Below, piece by piece: positions 9,268 through 17,606 of a stretch of DNA of 64,000 nt. The stretch is taken from positions 4,046,501-4,110,500 of the forward strand of contig NZ_CP109603.1 in the NCBI RefSeq assembly GCF_025905425.1, in the 5' to 3' direction. The stretch's first letter is position 1; every line of letters starts with the position of its first letter. Below the pieces are notes generated by a model. That model did no database searches. It had not been told where the DNA came from and saw only the letters and a program-made list of their open reading frames with translations. The translations under genes were made by a program, and so were the position numbers. Origin of the DNA: Pseudomonas putida (GTDB taxonomy: Bacteria; Pseudomonadota; Gammaproteobacteria; Pseudomonadales; Pseudomonadaceae).

Positions 9268-9986
9268 TGATCGCCCCTGAGTACCGGGGCATGGAAATCG
9301 TCAACCGCGTAGCCGTAGACCGTGGCGGGGAACAAGCGAACCTGATCGGTGCCTGCGTCGATTGGCGACGCCAGCCGCACGTCGAGCGACTCACCGGGCA
9401 GCACGTAGGTCCGCGGCAGGTATCCCGGCTGGTTGCCCGGCATCAGCCTGACTTCCTGGGCCAGGCGTACCACGTAGGGCGTGGGGTTTTTGACCTGCAA
9501 CGTCTCTGGACCAACGCGCCACTGCAAGCCCTCCCAGGGGGAACGATGGCGCGCAAGGCCCTTGGGGTGAATGATCACCGGCAAGTTTTGCCGCACGCTT
9601 ACGCCAACACGGGCCACCTCGTTGCTGCCGCCCGGTTGCTGGCGTACGCCTTCGAATACCACGCGTTTCAGCCGCTGTGTCTGCAGGGGCACGCCTGAAC
9701 GCAGCAAAAACCGCACGCGCTGTTCCTGGCCGGCCTCCACACGCCATACAGGCTGAGTCAGAAACAGCAGCGGTTCCTCGTCTTCGGGTACGTTCTGCAG
9801 CGTCACCAACAACAGCGCAGGGAATGGGTCGTCGTTGCGCACGGTGATCGACGCCTCGCCATCGGCCTCATTGACGATCACCACGGAAGTCTCAGGGATC
9901 ATGCCATCGGCATGCACCGCACCGGCGGCGGCCATCAGCATGGCGCACAGACAAAGTGACAAACTCGTTGGCAAACTCATGGTCAT
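9264..9986 (-). CDS. Periplasmic pilus chaperone (PapD family)
   Basis: PapD-type chaperone that completes the incomplete Ig fold of pilus subunits by donor-strand complementation in the periplasm. Signal peptide MTMSLPTSLSLCLCAMLMAA, mature start near HADGMIPETSVVI, then the family pattern with RVRFLLRSGVPLQ and the region around VKNPTPYVV. ATGs at 9986 and 9980 are both plausible; the weak AGAG upstream is better spaced for 9980. It lies between the DUF1120 subunit gene, which is upstream by under 80 bases, and the usher, which it overlaps. Confidence 0.92.
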   Translation of the reverse strand: MTMSLPTSLSLCLCAMLMAAAGAVHADGMIPETSVVIVNEADGEASITVRNDDPFPALLLVTLQNVPEDEEPLLFLTQPVWRVEAGQEQRVRFLLRSGVPLQTQRLKRVVFEGVRQQPGGSNEVARVGVSVRQNLPVIIHPKGLARHRSPWEGLQWRVGPETLQVKNPTPYVVRLAQEVRLMPGNQPGYLPRTYVLPGESLDVRLASPIDAGTDQVRLFPATVYGYAVDDFHAPVLRGDQ

Positions 9987-10053
9987 GCTCTGTTTTTGGC
10001 AACAGACATAAACGCCTACCAACGGATCGGCAGGCGCAAGGCCTGGACGCCCG

Positions 10054-10704
10054 CTAGAGGTAGGTTACTTCGAGGGTCGAAGCGCCATCGATGTGGATAT
10101 CGTCCGCCAGAGAGAGAGCGGCCAAACCATTTACACGCATGTCGATTTGCAGATCTGCACTCAAATGGCGAATGGCAGTAGGGACTTCAGCGCCTACCGC
10201 AAAGCCATGAAATCGGCCCTCACTACCGTTATAGATGTGGGAAAACGAAGTGTTGCTATCAGGCTGCCAGGTGGCGCCACTGTCCGAGGTAACCAGTCGC
10301 CGTACTGAGCTGCTGCCATCGGCGATATAGCTGTTGGCTAGGGTTTGTATGAAGTACGTACCGATCCGTTGCCCATCGTTTAGCCCCAGGCCGAAGGCAC
10401 GGGGGTCGCCTTCGGTCCAGCTCGCACTGCCAGCACGGTTGTCGATAGCACGCAAGGCGAACCGGGTAGGCGCATCACAGTTCACGTTCAATTGCTGAGT
10501 CGGCGACCTGAACTGCGTTTGACGTAACTGGGCAAGCTGGTCGGGCGTAATGACGCCGAAATCAAAAACTCCACCCCCACTCAATGACGGCGTGCAGGCC
10601 CCCGGTTTGATAACCCCGGTGACGATGATGTCGGTCGTGGTCGCAAGCGCAACGCTACTTGAACTCAAGGCCGCCGTAAGGACAATCCACTGTTTGATGC
10701 TCAT
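10054..10704 (-). CDS. DUF1120 pilus subunit, secreted
   Basis: Probable structural subunit of the chaperone-usher pilus, 216 residues. Signal peptide MSIKQWIVLTAALSSSSVALA, then a DUF1120-type body with cysteines at 37 (KPGACTPSL) and 76 (NVNCDAPT) that should form the pilin disulfide, and a beta-strand-like C-terminus (STLEVTYL) expected to bind the chaperone. It is the first gene of the operon and the only subunit seen; no two-domain tip adhesin is encoded. Ligand and host surface are unknown. DUF1120 assignment is from recognised sequence style and operon context. Confidence 0.85.
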   Translation of the reverse strand: MSIKQWIVLTAALSSSSVALATTTDIIVTGVIKPGACTPSLSGGGVFDFGVITPDQLAQLRQTQFRSPTQQLNVNCDAPTRFALRAIDNRAGSASWTEGDPRAFGLGLNDGQRIGTYFIQTLANSYIADGSSSVRRLVTSDSGATWQPDSNTSFSHIYNGSEGRFHGFAVGAEVPTAIRHLSADLQIDMRVNGLAALSLADDIHIDGASTLEVTYL

Positions 10705-10711
10705 GGTTGTT

Positions 10712-10755
10712 TTCTGCTCTCTATGTTTAGGTAAGCCCGCAAGGGCGGAGCAGAA
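10712..10755 (-). promoter_or_regulatory. Stem-loop in pilus operon leader
   Basis: TTCTGCTC (10712-10719) and its complement GAGCAGAA (10748-10755) enclose a second hairpin GCCC-GCAA-GGGC (10735-10746). The proximal arm is 8 bases from the pilus subunit start codon and covers the only SD-like GAGAG, so folding of the leader could limit translation. Function is inferred from position only. Confidence 0.35.
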
Positions 10756-10912
10756 CTTAGCGGCTCACCGGCCACAATCTCAGAGAGAAATCCATCCATG
10801 TTCCCCAAGCACTGCCCCGGCGAAGTGAATGCGTCGACTCAGCACTCTTCATTGAAGGTTTTGCTTTAAACTATCGCCCCTTTGCCAGCCTTGCCCGCTT
10901 CCGGAGTTCCCC

Positions 10913-12064
10913 ATGACGGCCCCTGCCGAGCTCTCGCCTACCCTTCAACTGGCCTGCGACCTGATCCGTCGCCCCTCGGTCACCCCCGTCGATGCCGACT
11001 GCCAGGCGCAGATGATGAACCGCCTGGGCGCCGTAGGTTTCCAGCTCGAACCCATGCGCATCGAGGACGTCGACAACTTCTGGGCCACCCATGGCCACCA
11101 GGACGGTCCGGTGCTGTGCTTCGCCGGCCACACCGACGTAGTGCCGACCGGCCCGGTGCAGCAGTGGCAACACGAGCCGTTTGAAGCACTGATCGATGCC
11201 GATGGCATGCTCTGCGGCCGTGGCGCTGCCGACATGAAAGGCAGCCTGGCGTCGATGGTGGTGGCCAGCGAGCGCTTCGTACGTGATTACCCTGATCACC
11301 GTGGCAAGGTCGCGTTCCTGATCACCAGCGACGAAGAAGGCCCGGCCCACCATGGCACCAAGGCTGTGGTAGAGCGCCTGAAAGCGCGCAACGAGCGCCT
11401 GGACTGGTGCATCGTCGGCGAGCCATCGAGCACTACTCTGCTCGGCGATGTGGTCAAGAACGGCCGCCGTGGCTCGCTGGGCGCCAAGCTGACCGTGCGT
11501 GGCAAGCAAGGCCATGTGGCCTACCCGCACCTGGCGCGCAACCCGATCCACCTGGCCGCCCCTGCTCTGGCAGAGCTGGCAGCCGAGCACTGGGACGAAG
11601 GCAACGCGTTCTTCCCACCGACCAGCTTCCAGATCTCCAACCTCAATTCCGGCACTGGCGCCACCAATGTGGTGCCCGGCGAGCTGACCGCGCTATTCAA
11701 CTTCCGCTTCTCCACCGAGTCGACCGTCGAAGGCTTGCAGCAGCGGGTGGCGGCGATCCTCGACAAGCACCAGCTTGACTGGAGCGTTGACTGGGCGCTG
11801 TCCGGCTTGCCCTTCCTCACCGAGCCGGGCGAGTTGCTCGATGCCGTGGCGGCCAGCATCAAGGCGGTCACCGACCGTGATACACAGCCGTCCACCAGCG
11901 GCGGTACCTCGGACGGCCGTTTCATCGCCACCATGGGCACCCAGGTGGTTGAGCTCGGCCCGGTCAACGCCACCATTCACCAGGTCGATGAGCGGATCCT
12001 GGCCAGTGACCTCGACCTGCTGACCGAGATCTACTACCAGACCCTGGTCCGGTTGCTCGCCTGA
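10913..12064 (+). CDS. dapE: Succinyl-diaminopimelate desuccinylase
   Basis: Zinc-dependent M20 peptidase-family enzyme that hydrolyses N-succinyl-LL-diaminopimelate in the same lysine/peptidoglycan branch as dapD. Metal ligands are visible in [24 protein letters not shown] and the catalytic [11 protein letters not shown]; the dimerisation domain lies at about 180-290. At 383 residues the length is normal. CCGGAG precedes the ATG. The stop TGA shares a base with the rlmA start (TGATG), so the two are coupled. Confidence 0.97.
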   Translation: MTAPAELSPTLQLACDLIRRPSVTPVDADCQAQMMNRLGAVGFQLEPMRIEDVDNFWATHGHQDGPVLCFAGHTDVVPTGPVQQWQHEPFEALIDADGMLCGRGAADMKGSLASMVVASERFVRDYPDHRGKVAFLITSDEEGPAHHGTKAVVERLKARNERLDWCIVGEPSSTTLLGDVVKNGRRGSLGAKLTVRGKQGHVAYPHLARNPIHLAAPALAELAAEHWDEGNAFFPPTSFQISNLNSGTGATNVVPGELTALFNFRFSTESTVEGLQQRVAAILDKHQLDWSVDWALSGLPFLTEPGELLDAVAASIKAVTDRDTQPSTSGGTSDGRFIATMGTQVVELGPVNATIHQVDERILASDLDLLTEIYYQTLVRLLA

Positions 12065-12876
12065 TGCTTGCCTGCCCCCTCTGCCAGGCAGCCCTGTCGC
12101 GGCTCGACAACGGCGTGGTGTGCCCTGCCGGCCACCGCTTCGACCGCGCCCGCCAGGGGTACCTGAACCTGCTGCCAGTGCAGCACAAGAACAGCCGTGA
12201 CCCCGGTGACAATCAGGCCATGGTCGAGGCCCGACGCGACTTCCTCGACGCCGGCCACTACGCCCCGGTGGCCCGTCGCCTGGCCGAGCTGGCCGCCGAG
12301 CGCCAGCCTGGCGCCTGGCTGGACATCGGCTGCGGTGAAGGTTATTACACCGCGCAGCTCGCCCACGCCCTGCCCGACGCCGACGGCTACGCCCTGGACA
12401 TCTCGCGCGAAGCGGTCAAACGCGCCTGTCGGCGTGATTCGTCGGTGACCTGGATGGTCGCCAGCATGGCCCGCGTCCCCCTGGCAGACGCCAGCTGCCA
12501 GTTCATCGCCAGCGTGTTCAGCCCGCTGGACTGGGACGAAGCCAAACGGCTGCTCAGCCCCGGCGGTGGCCTGATGCGGGTCGGCCCGACCAGCGGCCAC
12601 CTGATGGAGCTGCGCGAAGTGCTCTACGATGAAGTGCGTCCGTACGCCGACGACAAGCACCTGGCCCTGGTGCCGGAAGGCATGGCCCATGTGCACAGCG
12701 AAACCCTCGAGTTCCGCCTGAGCCTGGTTGCGCCCAAGGCACGTGCCGACCTGCTGGCCATGACCCCACACGGCTGGCGCGCCAGCGCCGAAAAACGGGC
12801 ACAGGTGATCGACCAGCCCGAGCCGTTCGAGGTCACGGTTTCCATGCGTTATGACTATTTCGTGCGCCAAGACTGA
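12064..12876 (+). CDS. rlmA: 23S rRNA (guanine-N1)-methyltransferase RlmA
   Basis: SAM-dependent methyltransferase expected to make m1G745 in 23S rRNA helix 35. It has an N-terminal zinc-binding segment (CPLCQAA, then VVCPAGHRFD, residues 4-25) and a Rossmann SAM motif DIGCGEGYYT near residue 87, at 270 residues. It is translationally coupled to dapE by a one-base overlap, the same dapE-rrmA order as remembered for P. aeruginosa PA1162-PA1161. Confidence 0.93.
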   Translation: MLACPLCQAALSRLDNGVVCPAGHRFDRARQGYLNLLPVQHKNSRDPGDNQAMVEARRDFLDAGHYAPVARRLAELAAERQPGAWLDIGCGEGYYTAQLAHALPDADGYALDISREAVKRACRRDSSVTWMVASMARVPLADASCQFIASVFSPLDWDEAKRLLSPGGGLMRVGPTSGHLMELREVLYDEVRPYADDKHLALVPEGMAHVHSETLEFRLSLVAPKARADLLAMTPHGWRASAEKRAQVIDQPEPFEVTVSMRYDYFVRQD

Positions 12877-12893
12877 GTACACCCGGAGCCCTT

Positions 12894-13271
12894 ATGCGCC
12901 AACCTGATATCGAGATTTACCTGAAGGACGCCGACGTCGACCACAAGCAGATTGCCGAGTGGCTCACCCAGGCCGTCGGCCCTTGCAGCGAATGGCAGCA
13001 GAAAGGCCAGACCTTCAAGTGCAAGGCCGGTAACATTCCAGTCACCTGGTTACCCAAGGCTGTAGGGAAATGGAACAGCCTTTATTTGGAAAGCGACCAG
13101 ACGCCATGGGCTGATGACGTTGCCTGCGCCCGCGCCGCCCATGCCGCACTTGGCGTCGAAGTACGCTGCGCACCGGGTGGCTGGGTCGAGGAAGACGGTG
13201 AAGAAGATGCCGATCGCTGGATCCGCATCAGCGCCGACGGTGAAGAGGAAATCACCTGGCGCACCAGCTGA
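12894..13271 (+). CDS. Conserved hypothetical protein following rlmA
   Basis: Soluble acidic protein of 125 residues with no signal peptide or membrane segment. Notable residues are paired tryptophans and an acidic C-terminal stretch (EEDGEEDADRWIRIS). No domain is recognised. It begins 18 bases after rlmA with a GGAG upstream of the ATG, so it belongs to the dapE-rlmA transcript. Position matches PA1160 of P. aeruginosa (memory). Real gene with high confidence, function unknown. Confidence 0.8.
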   Translation: MRQPDIEIYLKDADVDHKQIAEWLTQAVGPCSEWQQKGQTFKCKAGNIPVTWLPKAVGKWNSLYLESDQTPWADDVACARAAHAALGVEVRCAPGGWVEEDGEEDADRWIRISADGEEEITWRTS

Positions 13272-13340
13272 ACGGGCTGGAAAGATCGCATCAGGCTGCA
13301 AGTGACACGGACTTGCAGCTTGAGGCTTACCACATGAGGC

Positions 13341-13550
13341 TCAGAGCCCTACTACGTCCTCGGCTTGCAGGCCTTTCTGGCCCTGCACGCAGGCGTACTC
13401 GACCTGCTGCCCTTCGACCAGGGTACGATGCCCCTCACCGCGGATCGCCCGATAGTGGACGAACACATCCGCACCACCTTCGCGCTGAATGAAGCCATAG
13501 CCCTTGGCATCGTTGAACCACTTTACATTCCCAGTCTCACGAGACGACAT
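13341..13550 (-). CDS. CspA-family cold-shock protein
   Basis: Single OB-fold nucleic-acid-binding protein of 69 residues. RNP1 is visible as [10 protein letters not shown] and RNP2 as DVFVHYRAI; it begins with the usual GNVKWFN strand. Likely an RNA chaperone, possibly cold or growth-phase regulated; the sequence alone does not separate CspA-like from CspD-like roles. It is convergent with the preceding conserved gene and divergent from plsB. Confidence 0.93.
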   Translation of the reverse strand: MSSRETGNVKWFNDAKGYGFIQREGGADVFVHYRAIRGEGHRTLVEGQQVEYACVQGQKGLQAEDVVGL

Positions 13551-13782
13551 CTGAACTACTCCGGATTTTTATTGTGAAGATCGCCTTGTAGGCACGCAGT
13601 CATCACCACGTGCCGACGCCGCTTGCCGAAATATCCTGCAAGTGGCAGGCCGAGTATATGACACAGATTAAAAAAAATTGATGACGCTCCCGCTTTTTGC
13701 CGGTTTTTGCTGAACTTACGCACATACAGCAGACTAAATGGCTGGATACTCACCTGAAAATCATTCCCAGGGCACACACCTC
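13551..13782. other. Divergent control region of cold-shock gene and plsB
   Basis: A 232-base gap with lower GC than its surroundings, including an A-run (ATTAAAAAAAATTGATG near 13665-13684). It must hold the promoter and long leader of the cold-shock gene and the plsB promoter. No specific operator could be fixed. Confidence 0.4.
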
Positions 13783-16269
13783 ATGACCCGTTCCCCCCTG
13801 CGCCGCCTGATCTTCGGCGCCCTGCGTCGCCTGTTGTACCTGTGGGTGCGCTCCGAGACCATCAACCAGTCGTCGCTGACGCTCAAGCTCGACCGCAGCC
13901 GCCCGGTGTTCTATGCCCTGCCCTCGCCCTCGTTGACCGACCTGGCGGTACTCGACCGCGAATGCACCAAAGCAGGGCTGCCACGCCCCGTGCTGCCGGT
14001 CGCTGTGGGCACCCTGCACGAGCCGGCCGGGTTCTTCTACCTGACACCCGACCCCGATTGGCTAGGCCGTCAGGACAAAAGCGGTGCCCCACCCACCCTA
14101 GAACGCCTGGTCGCGGCCGTGACCCAGCATGCCGAGGAAGATGCGCAGATCATCCCGGTGAGCGTGTTCTGGGGCCAGAGCCCGGCCAGTGAGTCCAGCC
14201 CGTGGAAGTTGCTGTTCGCCGACAGCTGGGCAGTCACCGGGCGCCTGCGCCGGCTACTGACCGTGCTGATTCTGGGGCGCAAGACCCGGGTACAGTTCTC
14301 CGCACCCATCCACCTGCGTGAACTCGTGCAGCACAACAAAGGCCATGAGCGCACCGTGCGCATGGCCCAGCGCCTGATGCGCGTGCACTTCCGTAACCTC
14401 AAGACGGCAGTGATCGGCCCGGACATCTCGCACCGACGCAACCTGGTCAAGGGCCTGGTGCATGCGCCACAAGTGCGCCAAGCCATCAGCGACGAGGCCG
14501 AGCGCGAGGGCATCCCACTGGCCAAGGCCGAGGCCCAAGCGCTGCGCTATGGCAATGAAATCGCCTCGGACTACACCTACACCGCGATCCGCTTCCTCGA
14601 AGTGGTACTGAGCTGGTTCTGGAACAAGATCTACGACGGCATCAAGGTCAACCACATCGAGCAGGTGCAAGGCATCGCCCCTGGCCACGAAGTGATCTAC
14701 GTACCCTGCCACCGTAGCCATATCGATTACTTGCTGCTGTCGTACCTGCTGTTCCGCAATGGCCTCACCCCTCCACACGTGGCTGCCGGCATCAACCTCA
14801 ACATGCCGGTGGTCGGCAGCCTGCTACGCCGGGGCGGGGCCTTTTTCATGCGCCGCACCTTCAAGGGCAACCCGCTCTATACCGCCGTGTTCAACGAATA
14901 CCTGCACACGTTGTTCAGCAAAGGGTTCCCAGTGGAGTACTTCGTCGAAGGCGGCCGCTCGCGTACCGGGCGCATGCTGCAACCGCGCACCGGCATGCTG
15001 GCGATCACCTTGCGCAGCTTCTTGCGCTCATCACGCACGCCTATCGTCTTTGTGCCGGTGTACATCGGCTATGAGCGCGTACTCGAAGGCCGCACCTACC
15101 TGGGCGAATTGCGCGGCGCGAGCAAGAAGAAGGAATCGATCTTCGACATCTTCAAGGTCTTCAGTGCGCTCAAACAGCGGTTCGGCCAGGTCTACGTCAA
15201 CTTCGGCGAGCCCATCCGCCTGGCCGGTTTCCTCGACGAACAGCAACCCGGCTGGCGTGAGCAAGAGCACGGCCCACAGTTCCGCCCGGCCTGGCTGAAC
15301 GAAACCACCACACGTCTGGGCGAAACCGTGGCCCGTCGCCTCAATGAGGCCGCGGCGATCAACCCGGTCAACCTGGTGGCCCTGGCGCTGCTGTCCACCA
15401 GCCGCCACGCCCTCGACGAACGCGCCCTGAGCCGCGTACTGGACCTGTACCTGGCGCTGTTGCGCAAGGTGCCCTACTCGCCCCATACCACCTTGCCGGA
15501 AGGTGACGGCCTGGCGCTGATCGAGCATGTGAAAGGCATGAAGCTGCTGGCCGAACAGAAGGACGCCCTGGGCCGCATCCTTTATCTGGATGAAGCCGAT
15601 GCAGTGCTGATGACCTATTACCGCAACAACGTCTTGCACATCTTCGCCCTGCCAGCCCTGCTGGCCAGCTTCTTCCTCAGCAGCTCACGCATGAGCCGCG
15701 AACTGCTGGGCCAGTATGTCAAGGCGCTGTACCCGTACTTGCAGACCGAGCTGTTCCTGCGCTGGACACCAGAACAGCTGGACGAGGTGATCGACCAGTG
15801 GCTCGCGGCACTGGTCGAACAAGGCTTGTTGCGCCAGGAAAACGATATGTACCTGCGCCCGGCTCCCAGCTCGCGCCCGTTCGTGTTGCTGACCTTGCTG
15901 GCCCGCAACATCACCCAGACCTTGCAGCGGTTCTACATGGCCACCTCGCTGCTGCTCAACAGCGGCCAACACACCTTGAGTGCCGAAGAACTGGAAGACC
16001 TCTGCGTGATGATGGCCCAGCGCCTGTCGATTCTGCATGGCCTGAATGCCCCGGAATTCTTCGACAAGGCCCTGTTCCGCCACTTCATCCAGACGTTGAT
16101 CGAGCAAGGTGTGCTGCAAGCGGACGCGCAGGGCAAGCTGGGCTACCACGACAAACTTGCCGAGCTGGCCGAAGGCGTGGCCAAACGCGTGCTGTCGGCG
16201 GAACTGCGCCTGTCGATCCGCCAGGTGGCCTTGCACCGCGACGACTCCCTGGAAACTTCCACGCTCTGA
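13783..16269 (+). CDS. plsB: Glycerol-3-phosphate 1-O-acyltransferase
   Basis: Membrane-associated enzyme that acylates sn-glycerol-3-phosphate with acyl-ACP or acyl-CoA, the first step of phospholipid synthesis. The acyltransferase motif I is present as [13 protein letters not shown] (HX4D), followed by [10 protein letters not shown] (motif II) and [10 protein letters not shown] (motif III). The start at 13783 (MTRSPLRRL) gives 828 residues; the frame extends 15 codons upstream without family similarity. Arginine-rich N-terminus with a short amphipathic segment fits peripheral membrane binding. Confidence 0.96.
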   Translation: MTRSPLRRLIFGALRRLLYLWVRSETINQSSLTLKLDRSRPVFYALPSPSLTDLAVLDRECTKAGLPRPVLPVAVGTLHEPAGFFYLTPDPDWLGRQDKSGAPPTLERLVAAVTQHAEEDAQIIPVSVFWGQSPASESSPWKLLFADSWAVTGRLRRLLTVLILGRKTRVQFSAPIHLRELVQHNKGHERTVRMAQRLMRVHFRNLKTAVIGPDISHRRNLVKGLVHAPQVRQAISDEAEREGIPLAKAEAQALRYGNEIASDYTYTAIRFLEVVLSWFWNKIYDGIKVNHIEQVQGIAPGHEVIYVPCHRSHIDYLLLSYLLFRNGLTPPHVAAGINLNMPVVGSLLRRGGAFFMRRTFKGNPLYTAVFNEYLHTLFSKGFPVEYFVEGGRSRTGRMLQPRTGMLAITLRSFLRSSRTPIVFVPVYIGYERVLEGRTYLGELRGASKKKESIFDIFKVFSALKQRFGQVYVNFGEPIRLAGFLDEQQPGWREQEHGPQFRPAWLNETTTRLGETVARRLNEAAAINPVNLVALALLSTSRHALDERALSRVLDLYLALLRKVPYSPHTTLPEGDGLALIEHVKGMKLLAEQKDALGRILYLDEADAVLMTYYRNNVLHIFALPALLASFFLSSSRMSRELLGQYVKALYPYLQTELFLRWTPEQLDEVIDQWLAALVEQGLLRQENDMYLRPAPSSRPFVLLTLLARNITQTLQRFYMATSLLLNSGQHTLSAEELEDLCVMMAQRLSILHGLNAPEFFDKALFRHFIQTLIEQGVLQADAQGKLGYHDKLAELAEGVAKRVLSAELRLSIRQVALHRDDSLETSTL

Positions 16270-16345
16270 GGCTTCATCTGCCGCGCAAATCCGCTAAAGT
16301 CCCTGGGGTTGGCCACAAGCCAGCGCCAAGGACTACGGAGAATCC

Positions 16346-16744
16346 ATGAAAAAGCTCTTTATGCTGTGTTGTGCATCCCTGCTCGCAGCCTGCTCCAGCC
16401 ACACCCCGTCGACCCAGGCTAGCCTGGATGGCGAAGTCTTCTACCTGCAGCGCATCGCCCTGCCCCCTGCCGCCACCCTGAGCGTGAGCTTGCAGGACGT
16501 GTCGCTGATGGACGCACCGGCAGTGCCCCTGGCCAGCCAGGCCGGCCCGATCAAAGGCAACGTGCCGCTGCCGTTCCACCTCACCTACGACCCAGCCCAG
16601 GTCAAGCCTGGCCACCGCTATGCGGTCAGCGCGCGTATCGAGCTGGACGGCAAACTGCTGTTCATCAACACCGAACACCACGGCGTGAAGCTCGACGGCA
16701 GCGACCCGCAGCCCGTGCGGATCAAAGTCGATCCGGTTCGCTGA
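16346..16744 (+). CDS. YbaY-family lipoprotein
   Basis: Lipoprotein of 132 residues with a clear type II signal (MKKLFMLCCASLLAACSS, lipobox LLAAC, C16 lipidated). The mature part has the YbaY-like beta-sandwich pattern (VFYLQRIALPPAATLSVSLQDVSL, then PLPFHLTYDP). The second residue after the cysteine is serine, so outer-membrane sorting is likely under the general Lol rule. Function unknown; related proteins are small periplasmic domains. It follows plsB by 76 bases with ACGGAGA before the ATG. Confidence 0.88.
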   Translation: MKKLFMLCCASLLAACSSHTPSTQASLDGEVFYLQRIALPPAATLSVSLQDVSLMDAPAVPLASQAGPIKGNVPLPFHLTYDPAQVKPGHRYAVSARIELDGKLLFINTEHHGVKLDGSDPQPVRIKVDPVR

Positions 16745-16777
16745 CACCCGTACATTTCTGTTCACAAGGAACGCTTC

Positions 16778-17467
16778 ATGATCCGCTCCTCCCTGCGCTT
16801 CACCACCCTCTGCGCCGGCCTGCTGCTGTCGGCCAGCGCCCTGGCCCTGTCGCTGGGCGACCTGACCCAGAAGGACGCCACCGGTGGCCTGAAAGACGCC
16901 CTGACCCAAGGCGCGCAAATTGCCGTCAAGCAACTGAGCACCCCTGGCGGCTTCAACAACAACCCGGATGTGCGCATCGAACTGCCGGGCAACCTCGGCA
17001 AGGCCGCCAAGGCCATGAAGATGTTCGGCAAGGGTGATCAGGTCGACGCGCTGGAAACCAGCATGAACAAAGCCGCTGAGGCTGCCGTGCCACAAGCACA
17101 GGCAATCCTGGTCGATGCCGTCAAGAAGATGAGCGTGACCGATGCCAAGGGCATCCTCAGCGGTGGCGACGACTCGGCCACCCAGTACCTGAACAAGAGC
17201 AGCCGCGAACAGATCCGCGCCAAGTTCCTGCCCATCGTCAAGCAAGCCACCGACAAGGTGGGCCTGGCCCAGCAGTACAACAGCTTTGCCGGGCAGGCGG
17301 TGGCATTGGGCGTGGTCGACGCCAAAAGCGCCAGCATCGAAAACTACGTGACCGAGAAGGCGCTGGACGGCCTGTTCGAGATGATTGGCAAGCAGGAGCA
17401 GAGCATTCGCCAGAACCCGGCCGAGGCGGCTACCAGCTTGGCCAAGAAGGTATTTGGCGTGCTGTGA
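16778..17467 (+). CDS. DUF4197 secreted protein
   Basis: Periplasmic protein of 229 residues with a Sec signal (MIRSSLRFTTLCAGLLLSASALA, cleavage after ALA). The mature protein is mostly helical and charged and matches the DUF4197 style (LSLGDLTQKDATGGLKDALTQGAQIAVKQL and DAKGILSGGDDSATQYL). No catalytic motif is recognised. It starts 33 bases after the lipoprotein gene and probably shares its transcript. Confidence 0.88.
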   Translation: MIRSSLRFTTLCAGLLLSASALALSLGDLTQKDATGGLKDALTQGAQIAVKQLSTPGGFNNNPDVRIELPGNLGKAAKAMKMFGKGDQVDALETSMNKAAEAAVPQAQAILVDAVKKMSVTDAKGILSGGDDSATQYLNKSSREQIRAKFLPIVKQATDKVGLAQQYNSFAGQAVALGVVDAKSASIENYVTEKALDGLFEMIGKQEQSIRQNPAEAATSLAKKVFGVL

Positions 17468-17492
17468 TGGCCCCGGGGGCTGCTTTGCAGCC

Positions 17493-17581
17493 CATTCGCG
17501 GGGCAAGCACGCTCCCACAGATATCCCACTGTTCCTGAGAGCAGTGGGATATCTGTGGGAGCGGGCTTGTCCCGCGAATGG
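17493..17581. repeat. Long REP palindrome between DUF4197 gene and mexK
   Basis: The two REP units are continuous with an inner inverted repeat (ATATCCCACTG at 17521 and CAGTGGGATAT at 17542), so the whole 88 bases form one stem of nearly 39 base pairs with a few mismatches. It separates convergent genes and is a likely bidirectional terminator. Confidence 0.88.
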
Positions 17582-17606
17582 AGGGCAACGCCCTCCCCTG
17601 CGATCT

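Noticed and set aside
10550..10828. Plus-strand open frame over the pilus subunit start and leader
   Set aside because: Antisense to a secreted pilin with clear signal peptide; no domain or start context.
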